A stretch of DNA of 64,000 bases from Actinomycetota bacterium (GCA_016185275.1 JACPNX010000040.1:1-64000); one strand, 5' to 3'. Shown: positions 16,230 through 24,654, numbered from the stretch's first letter. Translations and numbers: made by a program. Notes: generated by a model not told the origin, from the sequence alone.

Positions 16230-17923
16230 GCGACCACGTCGTGCTTCTCGACGCCCGAGGGCGGCCGTCGGGGACCGCGCCGAAGGCCACGGTGCACAGC
16301 GGTTCGACGCCGCTGCACCTCGCGTTCTCCTGCCACGTCGTCGACCGCTCCGGCAGGGTCCTGCTGGCGCGCCGAGCCGCTCACAAGCGGACCTGGCCCT
16401 CGACGTGGTCCAACGCCTGCTGCGGTCATCCGCAGGAGGACGAGACGTTGCGCCACGCCGTGGAACGCCGGCTGCGGTACGAGCTGGGGTTGCGGCCGGT
16501 CCGCATGCGGCTCGCCCTTCCGGACTTCGCCTACCGGGCCGCGATGGAGGACGGCACGGTCGAGCACGAGCTGTGCCCGGTCGTCGTCGCCGAGGTGTGC
16601 GGCGAGGTGACACCGAACGTCGACGAGGTCGACGCAGTCGAGTGGACGACATGGGACGCGCTGACGCAGCGCGCCGCAACGTCGCCCGAGACGCTCAGCC
16701 CCTGGGCCGTCGCCCAGGTGAACCGCCTCGGCACGGGTGCGCCGACGCTCGCCGGATGGCTCGAGGACCGGGTGGGCGCGCCGTCGCTCGATCGTCGCGC
16801 CGGCGAGTGTCGCACGGCGGCTCGATCCGGTCGCGACCTCGCCGCCGTCCTCGACCCCACGGACGGCGCGGTCGAGCGATGTCTCACCGGATTCATTCGA
16901 GATCGAACGGATCGCCTCCGGCTGCTCGACGAGGATGCGACCGCCATGGCCGGCGTCGTCGCCGGGCTGGTGCGGCGCGGCGGCAAGCGGCTGCGGCCGA
17001 GCTTCGTGCACTGGGGCAGCGTCGCCGCCGGCGGCAACGGTGGTGCGCGCGTCGTGGCGGCCGCCGCCGCCATCGAGATGCTGCACACGTTCGCGCTCGT
17101 GCACGACGACGTGATCGACCGCTCATCGACCCGTCGGGGCGGGCCGACGGCCCACCTCGAGCTGGCTCGCCACGGGCCGGGTGCCAAGGCCTCGCCGGAG
17201 TCGCAGTGGTTCGGCATGAGCGCGGCGATCCTCGCCGGCGACCTCGCCTTCGTGTGGGCCGACGAGCTGTTCGACGGTGCGGCGCGCGGTGGCGACGACC
17301 GGCCGAGGAAGCTGTTCGATCTCCTGCGGACCGAGGTCATCGCCGGCCAGTACCTCGACCTGCGCGTCGCGGCCGACGCATCGCCCGACGAGGACAGGAC
17401 GCGGAAGGTGGCGCTGCTGAAGACGGCGCGCTACTCGGTGACCCGCCCGGTCCAGCTGGGAGCGGCCCTCGCCACCGTCGACACGGGCCCCGACACGGGC
17501 CCCGATTCGGGTTGCGACACCGCCGTGCACCATGCCCTCCAGCGCTACGGCGACGCGGTCGGCGTGGCGTTCCAGCTCCGTGACGACGTCCTCGGGCTCT
17601 ACGGCGACCCGGCGGAGACGGGCAAGAGCCGTCTCGACGACCTGCGCGAAGGCAAGCGCACCCTGCTCGTGACGCGAGCGCTGGCCCTGGGGAACGAACG
17701 CCAGCATCGGGCGATCCGGTCGTCCCTGGGCCGAGCCGACCTGGACGAGTCCGACGCCGAGCGCTGCCGGGACGCCGTCGCCGGCAGCGGCGCGCTGGCC
17801 TCCGTCGAGGCGCTCATCGCGGCGCAGCACGATGCGTCATCGGAGGCGGTGGCGGCGCTGCCGGACCCGGCGCGCGAAGCGTTGAGCACGTTGGCCGACT
17901 TCGCCGCCTACCGGTGCCGGTAG
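16226..17923 (+). CDS. idi-crtE: Fused isopentenyl-diphosphate isomerase - geranylgeranyl diphosphate synthase
   Basis: One open frame of 565 residues. Residues ~1-175 are a type I (Nudix) IPP isomerase: catalytic Cys in SNACCGHPQ, Glu in EHELCPV, Nudix-like HAVERRLRYELG. Residues ~205-565 are a trans-prenyltransferase: GGKRLRP, first Asp-rich motif HDDVID followed by RRG, second motif QLRDDVLG. Together they would make GGPP from IPP/DMAPP for CrtB. No stop separates the two halves. An in-frame GTG at 16772 preceded by GAGG could also start a free CrtE. A cgacacgggccc repeat lies inside the CrtE part. Coupled to crtI by TAGTG overlap. Confidence 0.88.
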   Translation: MSDHVVLLDARGRPSGTAPKATVHSGSTPLHLAFSCHVVDRSGRVLLARRAAHKRTWPSTWSNACCGHPQEDETLRHAVERRLRYELGLRPVRMRLALPDFAYRAAMEDGTVEHELCPVVVAEVCGEVTPNVDEVDAVEWTTWDALTQRAATSPETLSPWAVAQVNRLGTGAPTLAGWLEDRVGAPSLDRRAGECRTAARSGRDLAAVLDPTDGAVERCLTGFIRDRTDRLRLLDEDATAMAGVVAGLVRRGGKRLRPSFVHWGSVAAGGNGGARVVAAAAAIEMLHTFALVHDDVIDRSSTRRGGPTAHLELARHGPGAKASPESQWFGMSAAILAGDLAFVWADELFDGAARGGDDRPRKLFDLLRTEVIAGQYLDLRVAADASPDEDRTRKVALLKTARYSVTRPVQLGAALATVDTGPDTGPDSGCDTAVHHALQRYGDAVGVAFQLRDDVLGLYGDPAETGKSRLDDLREGKRTLLVTRALALGNERQHRAIRSSLGRADLDESDAERCRDAVAGSGALASVEALIAAQHDASSEAVAALPDPAREALSTLADFAAYRCR

Positions 17924-19404
17924 TGGCGGGCCACATCGTCGTCGTCGGCGCCGGGCTCGCCGGGCTGTCGGCCGCCTGCCACCTTCGCCAGGCCGGCCTC
18001 GACGTGACAGTCGTCGAGGCCGCCGACGTCGTCGGGGGCCGGGCCGGGACCATGGAGCTCGGCGGCTACCGGTTCGACACCGGGCCCACGGTCCTGACGA
18101 TGCCGGAGCTCGTCGATCGCTGCTTCGCGGCGGTCGGTGCCGACAGGAGCGCACGCCTCCCCCTGCGACGGGTCGATCCGATGTACCGGGCGTGTTTCGC
18201 CGACGGCAGCACCCTGCGCGTACGCCACGGCCGCGACGCGATGGCTGCCGAGGTGGCCGCCGTCTGCGGCGAAGCCGAGGCCGATGGCTTCGCCCGCTTC
18301 TGCGGCTGGCTGGAGGCGCTGTACCGCGTCGAGATGCCGAGCTTCATCGAACGCAACTACGACAGCGTCTTCGACCTGCTGCGCCCGCTGCGGCCCGCGC
18401 TCGAGCTGGCCCGGCTCGGCGCCCTGCGCCGCTTGGCGCCGAAGGTCGGCTCGTTCTTCCACGACGAGCGGCTCGTGCGCCTGTTCAGCTTCCAGTCGCT
18501 CTACGCCGGGCTCGCGCCGTACGAGGCGCTCGCCCTGTACGGCGTCATCACCTACATGGACGTCGTGAACGGGGTCTACATCCCCGAAGGGGGCATGCAC
18601 GCGCTGCCGCAGGCGCTCGCGGGTGCCGCCGCCGACGCCGGGGTGACGTTCCGGCTCTCGTCGCCGGTCGAGCGCATCGTCCTGACCGACGGGCGCTCCG
18701 GTGCCGTTCGAGGCGTCACGCTCGCCGGCGGCGAGTTCGTGCGCGCCGACGCGGTCGTGTGCAGCGCCGACATCGCGCACGCCTACGACGCCCTGCTGCC
18801 GGGCCTCTCGACCCCTCGCCGGGTGCGCCGCGGTTCGTACAGCCCGTCCGCCGTCGTGTGGCACGTCGGCGTCCGCGGACCGCTGGGCGCGGACGTCGAG
18901 CACCACAACATCCACTTCGGCGGTGACTGGGACCGCGCGTTCACGTCGTTGCTCGAGCGCGGTGAGCGGATGGCCGACCCGTCGCTGCTCGTCACCGTGC
19001 CCTCGTACGGGGAACCGTCGATGGCGCCGGACCGAGGCAACGTGCTGTACGTCCTCGAGCCGGTCCCCAACCTGGACGCGCCCATCGACTGGGCGCGCGA
19101 GCGCGGTCGGGCCCGCGACGACCTGGCGGCGGCCATCGAGCGGTTCGGGTACCCCACCGACATCGAGGTCGAGCACCTCGTCGACCCGACCGGCTGGAGG
19201 GCCCAGGGCATGCCGCACGGCACGCCGTTCGCGCTGTCGCACCGGTTCTCCCAGACGGGGCCGCTGCGCCCGCGCAACCTGGAGCGGCGCGCACCGGGGT
19301 TGTTCTTCGCGGGCGCGTCGACGGTGCCCGGTGTCGGCGTCCCGATGGTGTTGATCTCGGGGATGCTCGCCGCTCGGCGGGTCGTCGAACGGGCGGCCGG
19401 GTGA
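17923..19404 (+). CDS. crtI: Phytoene desaturase, CrtI type
   Basis: About 493 residues. The FAD-dependent enzyme converts phytoene to lycopene. N-terminal dinucleotide fold HIVVVGAGLAGLSAACHL, GGRAGTMELGGYRFDTGPTV, central YGVITYMDVVNGVYIPEGGMHALPQAL, and the CrtI C-terminal signature LFFAGASTVPGVGVPMVLISG are all present. GTG 17923 overlaps the idi-crtE stop (TAGTG); GTG 17914 is an alternative. The stop overlaps crtB (GTGA). Number of desaturation steps cannot be read directly; the lycopene cyclase genes next door suggest a lycopene product. Confidence 0.93.
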   Translation: MAGHIVVVGAGLAGLSAACHLRQAGLDVTVVEAADVVGGRAGTMELGGYRFDTGPTVLTMPELVDRCFAAVGADRSARLPLRRVDPMYRACFADGSTLRVRHGRDAMAAEVAAVCGEAEADGFARFCGWLEALYRVEMPSFIERNYDSVFDLLRPLRPALELARLGALRRLAPKVGSFFHDERLVRLFSFQSLYAGLAPYEALALYGVITYMDVVNGVYIPEGGMHALPQALAGAAADAGVTFRLSSPVERIVLTDGRSGAVRGVTLAGGEFVRADAVVCSADIAHAYDALLPGLSTPRRVRRGSYSPSAVVWHVGVRGPLGADVEHHNIHFGGDWDRAFTSLLERGERMADPSLLVTVPSYGEPSMAPDRGNVLYVLEPVPNLDAPIDWARERGRARDDLAAAIERFGYPTDIEVEHLVDPTGWRAQGMPHGTPFALSHRFSQTGPLRPRNLERRAPGLFFAGASTVPGVGVPMVLISGMLAARRVVERAAG

Positions 19405-20285
19405 GCGCTCGCGTCGAGGCCGACGCACCGGTCGCCGGAGTGACCCTCGAGGCCAGCTACGAGCGGTGCCGGCGGCTGAACAAGCGCTTCGGGACCACCT
19501 ACTACTGGTCGACGTACGCGCTGCCTCGCGTGAAGCGGCACCACGTCTGGGCGCTGTATGCGTTCTGCCGTCACGCCGACGACATCGTCGACGACCTGGG
19601 TGCGGCTCCGGTCGACGTCCGGGCCAAGGCGTTGGACGACCTCGGCGGGCGCTTCTTCGACGGTGTCGACGCCGGTTCCTCGGACGACCCGATCCTCAAG
19701 GCGGTGGTGCACACCGTCCGTGCGTTCGGCATCGACACCGGCTGCTTCAGGCGGTTCCTGCGGTCGATGGCGATGGACCTGACCATCTCCGGCTACGACA
19801 CCTGGGACGACCTGCGCGGCTACATGGACGGCTCGGCTGCCGTCATCGGCGAGATGATGCTGCCCATCCTCGAACCTCTCGACGCCGCCGCGCTGCGCTA
19901 CGCCCGGGACCTCGGTGACGCCTTCCAGCTCACCAACTTCCTCCGGGACGTGGCCGAGGATCTCGACCGCGGACGGGTGTACCTCCCCCGGGAGGATCTC
20001 GAACGCTTCGGGGCCGACCCGCATCGACGCGCCGTCGACGACGCGTGGACCGCGCTCATGCGCTTCGAGATCGAACGGGCGCGAAGGCTGTACCGGTCGG
20101 CGGACCTCGGGATCGCGCTGCTGCCGCCGTCGTCGGCGCGCTGCGTCCGCGCCGCGCGCGAGCTCTACGCCGGCATCCTCGATCGGATCGAAGCCGACCG
20201 CTACGACGTGTTCGCGCGACGGGTTTCGGTCCCGGGCTGGCGCAAGGCCGCGGTGGCGGCCCGCGCGTCGTTCCGGCGCGGATGA
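19401..20285 (+). CDS. crtB: Phytoene synthase
   Basis: 294 residues. Condenses two GGPP to phytoene. Both squalene/phytoene synthase signatures are present: the Asp-rich FCRHADDIVDDL near residue 55 and LGDAFQLTNFLRDVAEDLDRGRVYLP near residue 175; YYWSTYALP near the N-terminus is also typical. Start and stop both overlap neighbouring genes by four bases (GTGA, ATGA), so translation is coupled. Because the partner prenyltransferase is GGPP-type and there is a beta-cyclase nearby, a C40 product is expected rather than C30. Confidence 0.94.
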   Translation: MSARVEADAPVAGVTLEASYERCRRLNKRFGTTYYWSTYALPRVKRHHVWALYAFCRHADDIVDDLGAAPVDVRAKALDDLGGRFFDGVDAGSSDDPILKAVVHTVRAFGIDTGCFRRFLRSMAMDLTISGYDTWDDLRGYMDGSAAVIGEMMLPILEPLDAAALRYARDLGDAFQLTNFLRDVAEDLDRGRVYLPREDLERFGADPHRRAVDDAWTALMRFEIERARRLYRSADLGIALLPPSSARCVRAARELYAGILDRIEADRYDVFARRVSVPGWRKAAVAARASFRRG

Positions 20286-21355
20286 CGCTCGCCATCGTCG
20301 CCGCCGGCTGGCTGGCCGGCTGGGTCCTGCTCTGGCGCCTGCCGCGACTCCCAGCCGCCGCCGGCGCCCCGGATCCGGGCCGACTGGCGGTCGTCATCCC
20401 GGCGCGCGACGAAGCAGCCACCCTGCCGATCCTTCTGGAGTCCCTGCGCCACCAGAGCGCTCCGCCCGCCGAGGTGGTCGTCGTCGACGACTCCTCGTCC
20501 GACGGCACGGCCGGCGTCGCCGTCGCCCTCGGGGCCCGCGTCGTGGAGGCGGGCGCCCTTCCTCCGGGGTGGGCCGGCAAGGCGTGGGCCTGCCACGTCG
20601 GCACGGCCGCCACCGCGGCGGACCGGCTGGTGTTCCTCGACGCCGACGTGCGTCTCGCTCCTGATGCGCTCGCTCGCCTCGCCGCCACCGACGCGGGCGG
20701 GTTGGTGTCCGTGCAGCCCTTCCACGCGGTCGAACGCATCGCCGAGCACGCCTCGGCCATCCCGAACGTCGTCGCCCTCATGGCCTCCGGGATCGGAGCC
20801 ATCCGGCCGGCGCGTCGCCCCCGCCTGGCATTCGGACCGTGCCTGTCGACCTCGCGCCGCGATCTGGCGGCCGCAGGCGGGTTCGGGGCCGTGCGCGACG
20901 AGGTGCTCGAGGACGCCGCTCTGGCTCGGCGCTACGACGCGGCCGGCCTTCCCGTTCGGTGCTTCGCCGGCGGGGCCACCATCCGCTTCCGCATGTTCCC
21001 CTCCGGCGGGCGCGCCATCGTGCAGGGATGGTCCAGGACGCTGGCCGGAGGCGTCCACCTCGCTCGGCCGTTGCCATCGGCCGGCACCGCACTGTGGATC
21101 ACCGCTCTGCTGGCGGTCACCGTCGACGCCGTGCGCTCCCCCGGGCCGGTGGTCGCACTGGCCTGGGCGGCCTGCGCCGTGCAGCTCTGGTGGCTCCAGC
21201 GACAGGCCGGCTCGTTCCGCTGGTGGAGCGCGGTCGCGTTCCCCGTCCTCGTCACGGTCTTCGTCGCCCTGTTCGCGTGGTCCGCCTTCGCGTGGTGGGT
21301 GCTGCGGCGGGTCACCTGGCGCCGCCGCACCCTTGCCGTGCGGCCACGGGCATGA
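20282..21355 (+). CDS. GT2-family glycosyltransferase, CrtQ/CruC-like (carotenoid glycosylation)
   Basis: 357 residues. An N-terminal membrane segment, then a GT-A domain with VVIPARDEAATLPILLESL, VVVVDDSSSDGT, WAGKAWAC, FLDADVRLAP (metal-binding DxD) and LSTSRRDLAAAGGFGAVRDEVLEDAALARR, and three C-terminal membrane helices. This architecture is that of CrtQ (staphyloxanthin pathway), CruC and hopanoid HpnB-type transferases. Its place between crtB and a CrtO-like acyltransferase favours transfer of a hexose to a hydroxylated carotenoid at the membrane. Start ATG 20282 overlaps crtB. Donor sugar unknown. Confidence 0.85.
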   Translation: MTLAIVAAGWLAGWVLLWRLPRLPAAAGAPDPGRLAVVIPARDEAATLPILLESLRHQSAPPAEVVVVDDSSSDGTAGVAVALGARVVEAGALPPGWAGKAWACHVGTAATAADRLVFLDADVRLAPDALARLAATDAGGLVSVQPFHAVERIAEHASAIPNVVALMASGIGAIRPARRPRLAFGPCLSTSRRDLAAAGGFGAVRDEVLEDAALARRYDAAGLPVRCFAGGATIRFRMFPSGGRAIVQGWSRTLAGGVHLARPLPSAGTALWITALLAVTVDAVRSPGPVVALAWAACAVQLWWLQRQAGSFRWWSAVAFPVLVTVFVALFAWSAFAWWVLRRVTWRRRTLAVRPRA

Positions 21356-21900
21356 GGCCATGGGCCGCCGTCGGGCTCAACGTGGCCGGATGGACGGCGG
21401 TGCACGTCGCCAGCGGCTACGCCGCCCACCGGTTGCCGCTGGAGCGCCTGGAGCACGACGGCTGGCTGCTGCGCATCCGGCGCTGGGAGGACGGCGGGCG
21501 CGCCTACCGCCGGCTCGGCGTCACCCGGTGGAAGCACCGGCTCCCGGAGGCGGGGGCGTTCTTCGCGGGAGGGACGAGCAAGCGATCGTTGCCGGCCGGG
21601 GAACGCCGTCAGGCGATCGAGCGGTTCGCGGCCGAGACCCGCCGGGCCGAGCTGGCCCACTGGTGGGCGATGGCCGCGACGCCGCTGTTCGCCCTGTGGA
21701 ACCCGCCCCTGGGGATGCTCGGATGCGCGGCCTACGCCGTCGCGGCCAACGTGCCGTGCATCGTCGTGCAGCGCTACAACCGGGCCCGGGCGGCACGCGT
21801 GCGCCGGTTCGTCGCGGCCCGGTCGAGCGCCTCCGGTGCCGCTTCGCGGGCGGCGCGGCGCGCCTCCGATCCGGGCACGAGCGGGAGCAGCATCCCGTAG
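21352..21900 (+). CDS. crtO: CrtO-type glycosyl-carotenoid acyltransferase
   Basis: 182 residues. It resembles glycosyl-4,4'-diaponeurosporenoate acyltransferase CrtO of staphylococci: GGRAYRRLGVTRWKHRLPE, FFAGGTSKRSL, ETRRAELAHWWAM, an NPPLG turn and the family-defining NVPCIVVQRYNRAR. It would put a fatty acyl chain on the carotenoid sugar. Two membrane segments are visible (N-terminal, and about residues 105-140). ATG 21352 overlaps the glycosyltransferase stop. Its last 127 bp are antisense to crtZ. The Arg/Ser-rich C-terminal tail beyond the QRYNR motif is not typical of the family. The symbol crtO here means the acyltransferase, not the ketolase of the same name. Confidence 0.85.
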   Translation: MRPWAAVGLNVAGWTAVHVASGYAAHRLPLERLEHDGWLLRIRRWEDGGRAYRRLGVTRWKHRLPEAGAFFAGGTSKRSLPAGERRQAIERFAAETRRAELAHWWAMAATPLFALWNPPLGMLGCAAYAVAANVPCIVVQRYNRARAARVRRFVAARSSASGAASRAARRASDPGTSGSSIP

Positions 21901-22280
21901 GGCTCTTCCCCGCGGACGTGGTGCACGCGGTGGGCATCGCGCACCCACTCGACGTACCGACCCGACGGCCTCGGGCCCCCGAAGCGACGGTGGATGCAGA
22001 TCTCGTGGAGGAAGAGGTAGGCGGCGCCGTACGCCGTCACACCGACCGCCACCCAGAACAACAGCGGCCGTGACCACACCGAGGCAACCGAGAACAGCCC
22101 GACGCCCGCTGCGGCGAAGCACACCGGGAACCAGTCGTTGCGCTCGAGCCGGCCGGCCGAAGGTGCGTGATGGCTGCGATGCCAGCCGATGCCCGGGCCG
22201 TGCATGAGCCACCGATGGGTCGCGTAGCTCACCGGCTCCATGGCGGCGAAGGCGACGATCACCGCGAAGGCGGCGGTCAC
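21774..22280 (-). CDS. crtZ: Beta-carotene hydroxylase
   Basis: 168 residues. A di-iron membrane hydroxylase that adds 3-hydroxyls to beta-ionone rings (beta-carotene to zeaxanthin). The four histidine clusters are visible: HRWLMH, HRSHH, HEICIHRR and HRVHH. At least three hydrophobic helices are present. GTG 22280 overlaps the crtYd stop. The last ~40 residues, after EPYGMLLPLVPG, extend antisense into crtO and look non-conserved. Hydroxyl groups made by this enzyme are the natural attachment points for the glycosyltransferase on the opposite strand. Confidence 0.9.
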   Translation of the reverse strand: MTAAFAVIVAFAAMEPVSYATHRWLMHGPGIGWHRSHHAPSAGRLERNDWFPVCFAAAGVGLFSVASVWSRPLLFWVAVGVTAYGAAYLFLHEICIHRRFGGPRPSGRYVEWVRDAHRVHHVRGEEPYGMLLPLVPGSEARRAAREAAPEALDRAATNRRTRAARARL

Positions 22281-22597
22281 CGCTGCACCTGCTCCTGCCG
22301 GTCACCGGCGCGGTCCCAGACCATGACCACCAAGGTAAGGAGCGCGAAGGCGTATGCGAACTCCTCGGCGAGGATGTCCCAGACCGGACGCAGACCGCTG
22401 GTGTCGGAACGCCGGTAGATGACGATCGGCGCCGACAGCTTCGTCAACCAGCCGTCGACCGCGACCATGAACGCGAACACGATCACCATCGCCAACCAGT
22501 AGGCCCGTTGGCGGAAGATGCCGGTTCGCAGCACGAGCACCTCGAGCGCCACGACGGCAGCCGCGGCGAGCAGCGCCAGCGCCGGGTAGAGCGGCAT
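22277..22597 (-). CDS. crtYd: Lycopene beta-cyclase subunit, CrtYd-type
   Basis: 106 residues, three membrane helices, with RPVWDILAEEFAYAFALL, the conserved acidic motif of the second subunit of heterodimeric actinobacterial lycopene cyclases. Acts in the membrane with CrtYc. ATG 22597 overlaps the crtYc stop (TGATG). C50 cyclases (YeYf) have the same fold, but no lycopene elongase (crtEb) is in the window, so beta-carotene formation is favoured. Confidence 0.87.
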   Translation of the reverse strand: MPLYPALALLAAAAVVALEVLVLRTGIFRQRAYWLAMVIVFAFMVAVDGWLTKLSAPIVIYRRSDTSGLRPVWDILAEEFAYAFALLTLVVMVWDRAGDRQEQVQR

Positions 22598-22947
22598 CAG
22601 GCCGGCACCAGCCTCTCGCGTCGGTGCAACCGGGTGCGCCCCGCCATCACGTTGCGGACCGCCTCGAGGGTCAGCAGCCCGCAGATCGGGACCACGAGGA
22701 AGAACAGCAGCTCTTCGACGACCATCCCGCCCGGCAGCTCGAGGCCGAGCGTGTAGCGCTCGTCGAACGACCACGTGCCCCGCGCGGACGCCCACAGGTC
22801 CCATGCCACGAAGATCGCGAAGGAGGGGCCCAGCGCCGTGAGCAGCCGGCGCGGTCGCCGCCAGACCCGGGCCTCGAACACGAACTCGAGGGGCAGGGTC
22901 AGCACCAGGCAACCGGCCATCAGGCCGACGTACTGGAAGCGGTCCAT
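22597..22947 (-). CDS. crtYc: Lycopene beta-cyclase subunit, CrtYc-type
   Basis: 116 residues beginning MDRFQYVGLMAGC, three membrane helices, with LPGGMVVEELLFFLVVP carrying the conserved Glu pair of lycopene cyclase domain proteins. Start ATG 22947 has GGAG 6-9 nt upstream. First gene of a tightly coupled crtYc-crtYd-crtZ unit convergent with the main carotenoid operon. Its promoter must lie in 22948-23300, next to the CLC/MarR control region. Confidence 0.87.
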   Translation of the reverse strand: MDRFQYVGLMAGCLVLTLPLEFVFEARVWRRPRRLLTALGPSFAIFVAWDLWASARGTWSFDERYTLGLELPGGMVVEELLFFLVVPICGLLTLEAVRNVMAGRTRLHRRERLVPA

Positions 22948-23203
22948 GGCGGCTCCGGTTCTTCGGCGCGAGAGCGAAGGGACGACCTGGGCAGACGGGC
23001 CTGAGGGGTACGGCGCTCGGAGCACCCTGGGATGACCGGAGCCGACCCCTGTCGACCCCGGCGGAACCTACACGCAGCGCGAGAACGGGCTGCGACGGGG
23101 AGCGCCACCCGCCGCCAACTGAGACGGGGCCGTCGGCACTCGAGCGTCCGGTCCCAGGGGTCCCACGGGAAGGTCCTCGCCGCCACGGGCGACGCCGGTC
23201 GGG

Positions 23204-23290
23204 GCTCGGCGGGCTCGGCGGGCTCGGCGGGCTCGGCGGGCTCGGCGGGCTCGGCGGGCTCGGAAGGCTCGGAAGGCTCGGAAGGCTCGG
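23204..23290. repeat. 9-bp tandem array
   Basis: About seven ggctcggcg units followed by three ggctcggaa units, immediately upstream of the CLC/MarR operator. Confidence 0.85.
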
Positions 23291-23306
23291 ACGGCACGGT
23301 CGCCAT

Positions 23307-23325
23307 TACATCGATATACGATGTA
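23307..23325. promoter_or_regulatory. Palindromic operator of the clc-marR operon
   Basis: TACATCGATATACGATGTA has perfect 7-bp arms (TACATCG/CGATGTA) around ATATA. It contains the presumed -10 hexamer TACGAT (23317-23322), which is 6 nt before the GTG start of the channel gene. A MarR dimer bound here would block initiation. The likely ligand is the MarR protein encoded two positions downstream (inference). Confidence 0.7.
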
Positions 23326-23328
23326 TCC

Positions 23329-24594
23329 GTGCTGCAGCTCCTCGGCATCCGCGACCGTCGCTACGCGGCCCTGGTCGTCGGCACGGGGTTCGCCGGCGGC
23401 CTGGTCGGTGCCGCGTACCTCGGGCTGCTGCGGGTCGTCGACCGCCTCCTCGGTCCTGACGCCTGGGCCGCACTCCCCCACCTCGTGGTCCTCGCCGCGG
23501 TCGGCCTCGCCGTGGCCGGGATCACCCGGCTGCTCGGCAACCCGCCCAACGTCGAGCTGCTCGTCGCGAACATCCACGTGCTCGGAGGCAGCAAGGACGT
23601 CCGGTCCCTGCGCTCGCTGCTACCGATCTCGCTCGTCTGCGTGGGATCCGGCGGGGCGCTCGGGCCCGAGGCTCCCCTCGTCCAGACGACGGGCTCACTC
23701 GGCACGGCCATCGCCCAGCGGGCCAAGCTGCCCCGCAGCCAGGTGCGGGTGATCACCATCAGTGGAATGGCGGCCGGCTTCACCGTGCTGTTCGGTGCGC
23801 CGATCGGTGCCGCGCTGTTCGCCCTCGAGATCCTCCACCGGCGCGGCCTCCAGTACTACGAGGCGCTCGTGCCCTCGCTCGTCGGCGCCGTGTGCGGCCA
23901 GGCCGTCTACGTGCTGGTCACCGGCGCCGGTCTGCAGCCGGTCTTCCGCCTCCCGGCCGCCGGGGATCTGCGGGCGCTCGACCTCGCATGGGCGGGGGCC
24001 GCCGGCGTCATCGGCGCCGCCGTGGCATGGACCTTCACGTACCTGAGCCGTGCCCTGCAGCGGGCGGCCAGGGTGCTGCCCGACACCGTGCGGCCGGTCG
24101 TCGGAGGCGCGACCCTCGGTCTCCTCGCGCTGTGGACCCCCTACGCGCTGACCAACGGCGAGCGCCAGGTCGACCAGATCGTGGCCGCCAAGGTCACGGT
24201 CGCCGCGTTGCTCGTCGCCGTCGTCGGCAAGCTGCTCGGCACCACGGTCACGATGGCCGCGGGCTGGCGCGGCGGGTTCATCATCCCGCTGTTCTTCATC
24301 GGCGCGACCCTCGGCGTGCTGGTGCACCGGCTGGCTCCGGGTGCCGACCAGGCCGCCCTCATCGCCGGCCTCATGGTTGCCTGCAACGTCGGCGTGACCA
24401 AGACGCCGCTCGGCTCGACGCTCGTGGTGAGCGAGATGGCGGGCCTGGCATTGCTACCGACGACGCTCATCGCCGCGCTGGTGAGCCTCGTGCTCACGTC
24501 GCCGGTCGCCCTGATCCACACGCAACGACAGCGCGAGGAGGACGACGCCGACGAACCTCCACTGCTCGACCGGACCACCGGGGAGGCGGCGTGA
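23329..24594 (+). CDS. CLC-family chloride channel/transporter
   Basis: About 421 residues with ten or more hydrophobic helices. CLC hallmarks: CVGSGGALGPEAPLVQTTGSLG (the GxExP filter with the gating Glu), GMAAGFTVLFGAPIGAALFALE and WRGGFIIPLFFIGATLG. Moves Cl- (or exchanges it for H+) across the membrane. Start GTG 23329 is chosen because it follows TACGAT by 6 nt and because all upstream in-frame codons are repeat sequence. It is coupled to the MarR gene (GTGA overlap), suggesting a self-regulated unit. Confidence 0.9.
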   Translation: MLQLLGIRDRRYAALVVGTGFAGGLVGAAYLGLLRVVDRLLGPDAWAALPHLVVLAAVGLAVAGITRLLGNPPNVELLVANIHVLGGSKDVRSLRSLLPISLVCVGSGGALGPEAPLVQTTGSLGTAIAQRAKLPRSQVRVITISGMAAGFTVLFGAPIGAALFALEILHRRGLQYYEALVPSLVGAVCGQAVYVLVTGAGLQPVFRLPAAGDLRALDLAWAGAAGVIGAAVAWTFTYLSRALQRAARVLPDTVRPVVGGATLGLLALWTPYALTNGERQVDQIVAAKVTVAALLVAVVGKLLGTTVTMAAGWRGGFIIPLFFIGATLGVLVHRLAPGADQAALIAGLMVACNVGVTKTPLGSTLVVSEMAGLALLPTTLIAALVSLVLTSPVALIHTQRQREEDDADEPPLLDRTTGEAA

Positions 24595-24654
24595 CGGCGA
24601 GCGGGGGACGGCGTGACGCCGAGCGGCGAGGCGGCGTGACGGCGAGCGCGGGAC
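24588..24654. repeat. Duplicated 27-bp segment at the marR start
   Basis: The segment around ggcggcgtgacggcgagcg occurs at 24586-24612 and again 45 bp later, differing by one base. The duplication places two in-frame GTG starts in the MarR gene. Confidence 0.7.

Larger units (their letters stand above)
22948..23328. other. Divergent control region between crtYcYdZ and the CLC channel
   Basis: About 380 bp without a supported gene. It holds the 9-bp tandem array at 23204-23290, the palindrome at 23307-23325 and, on the minus strand, the crtYc ribosome binding site. No convincing -35/-10 pair for crtYc was picked out by eye. Confidence 0.5.

Noticed and set aside
22277-22947. C50 carotenoid cyclase (CrtYeYf) instead of CrtYcYd
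   Set aside because: Same fold, but no lycopene elongase (crtEb) is in the window, and CrtZ needs beta-rings; the beta-cyclase name is preferred with this caveat.
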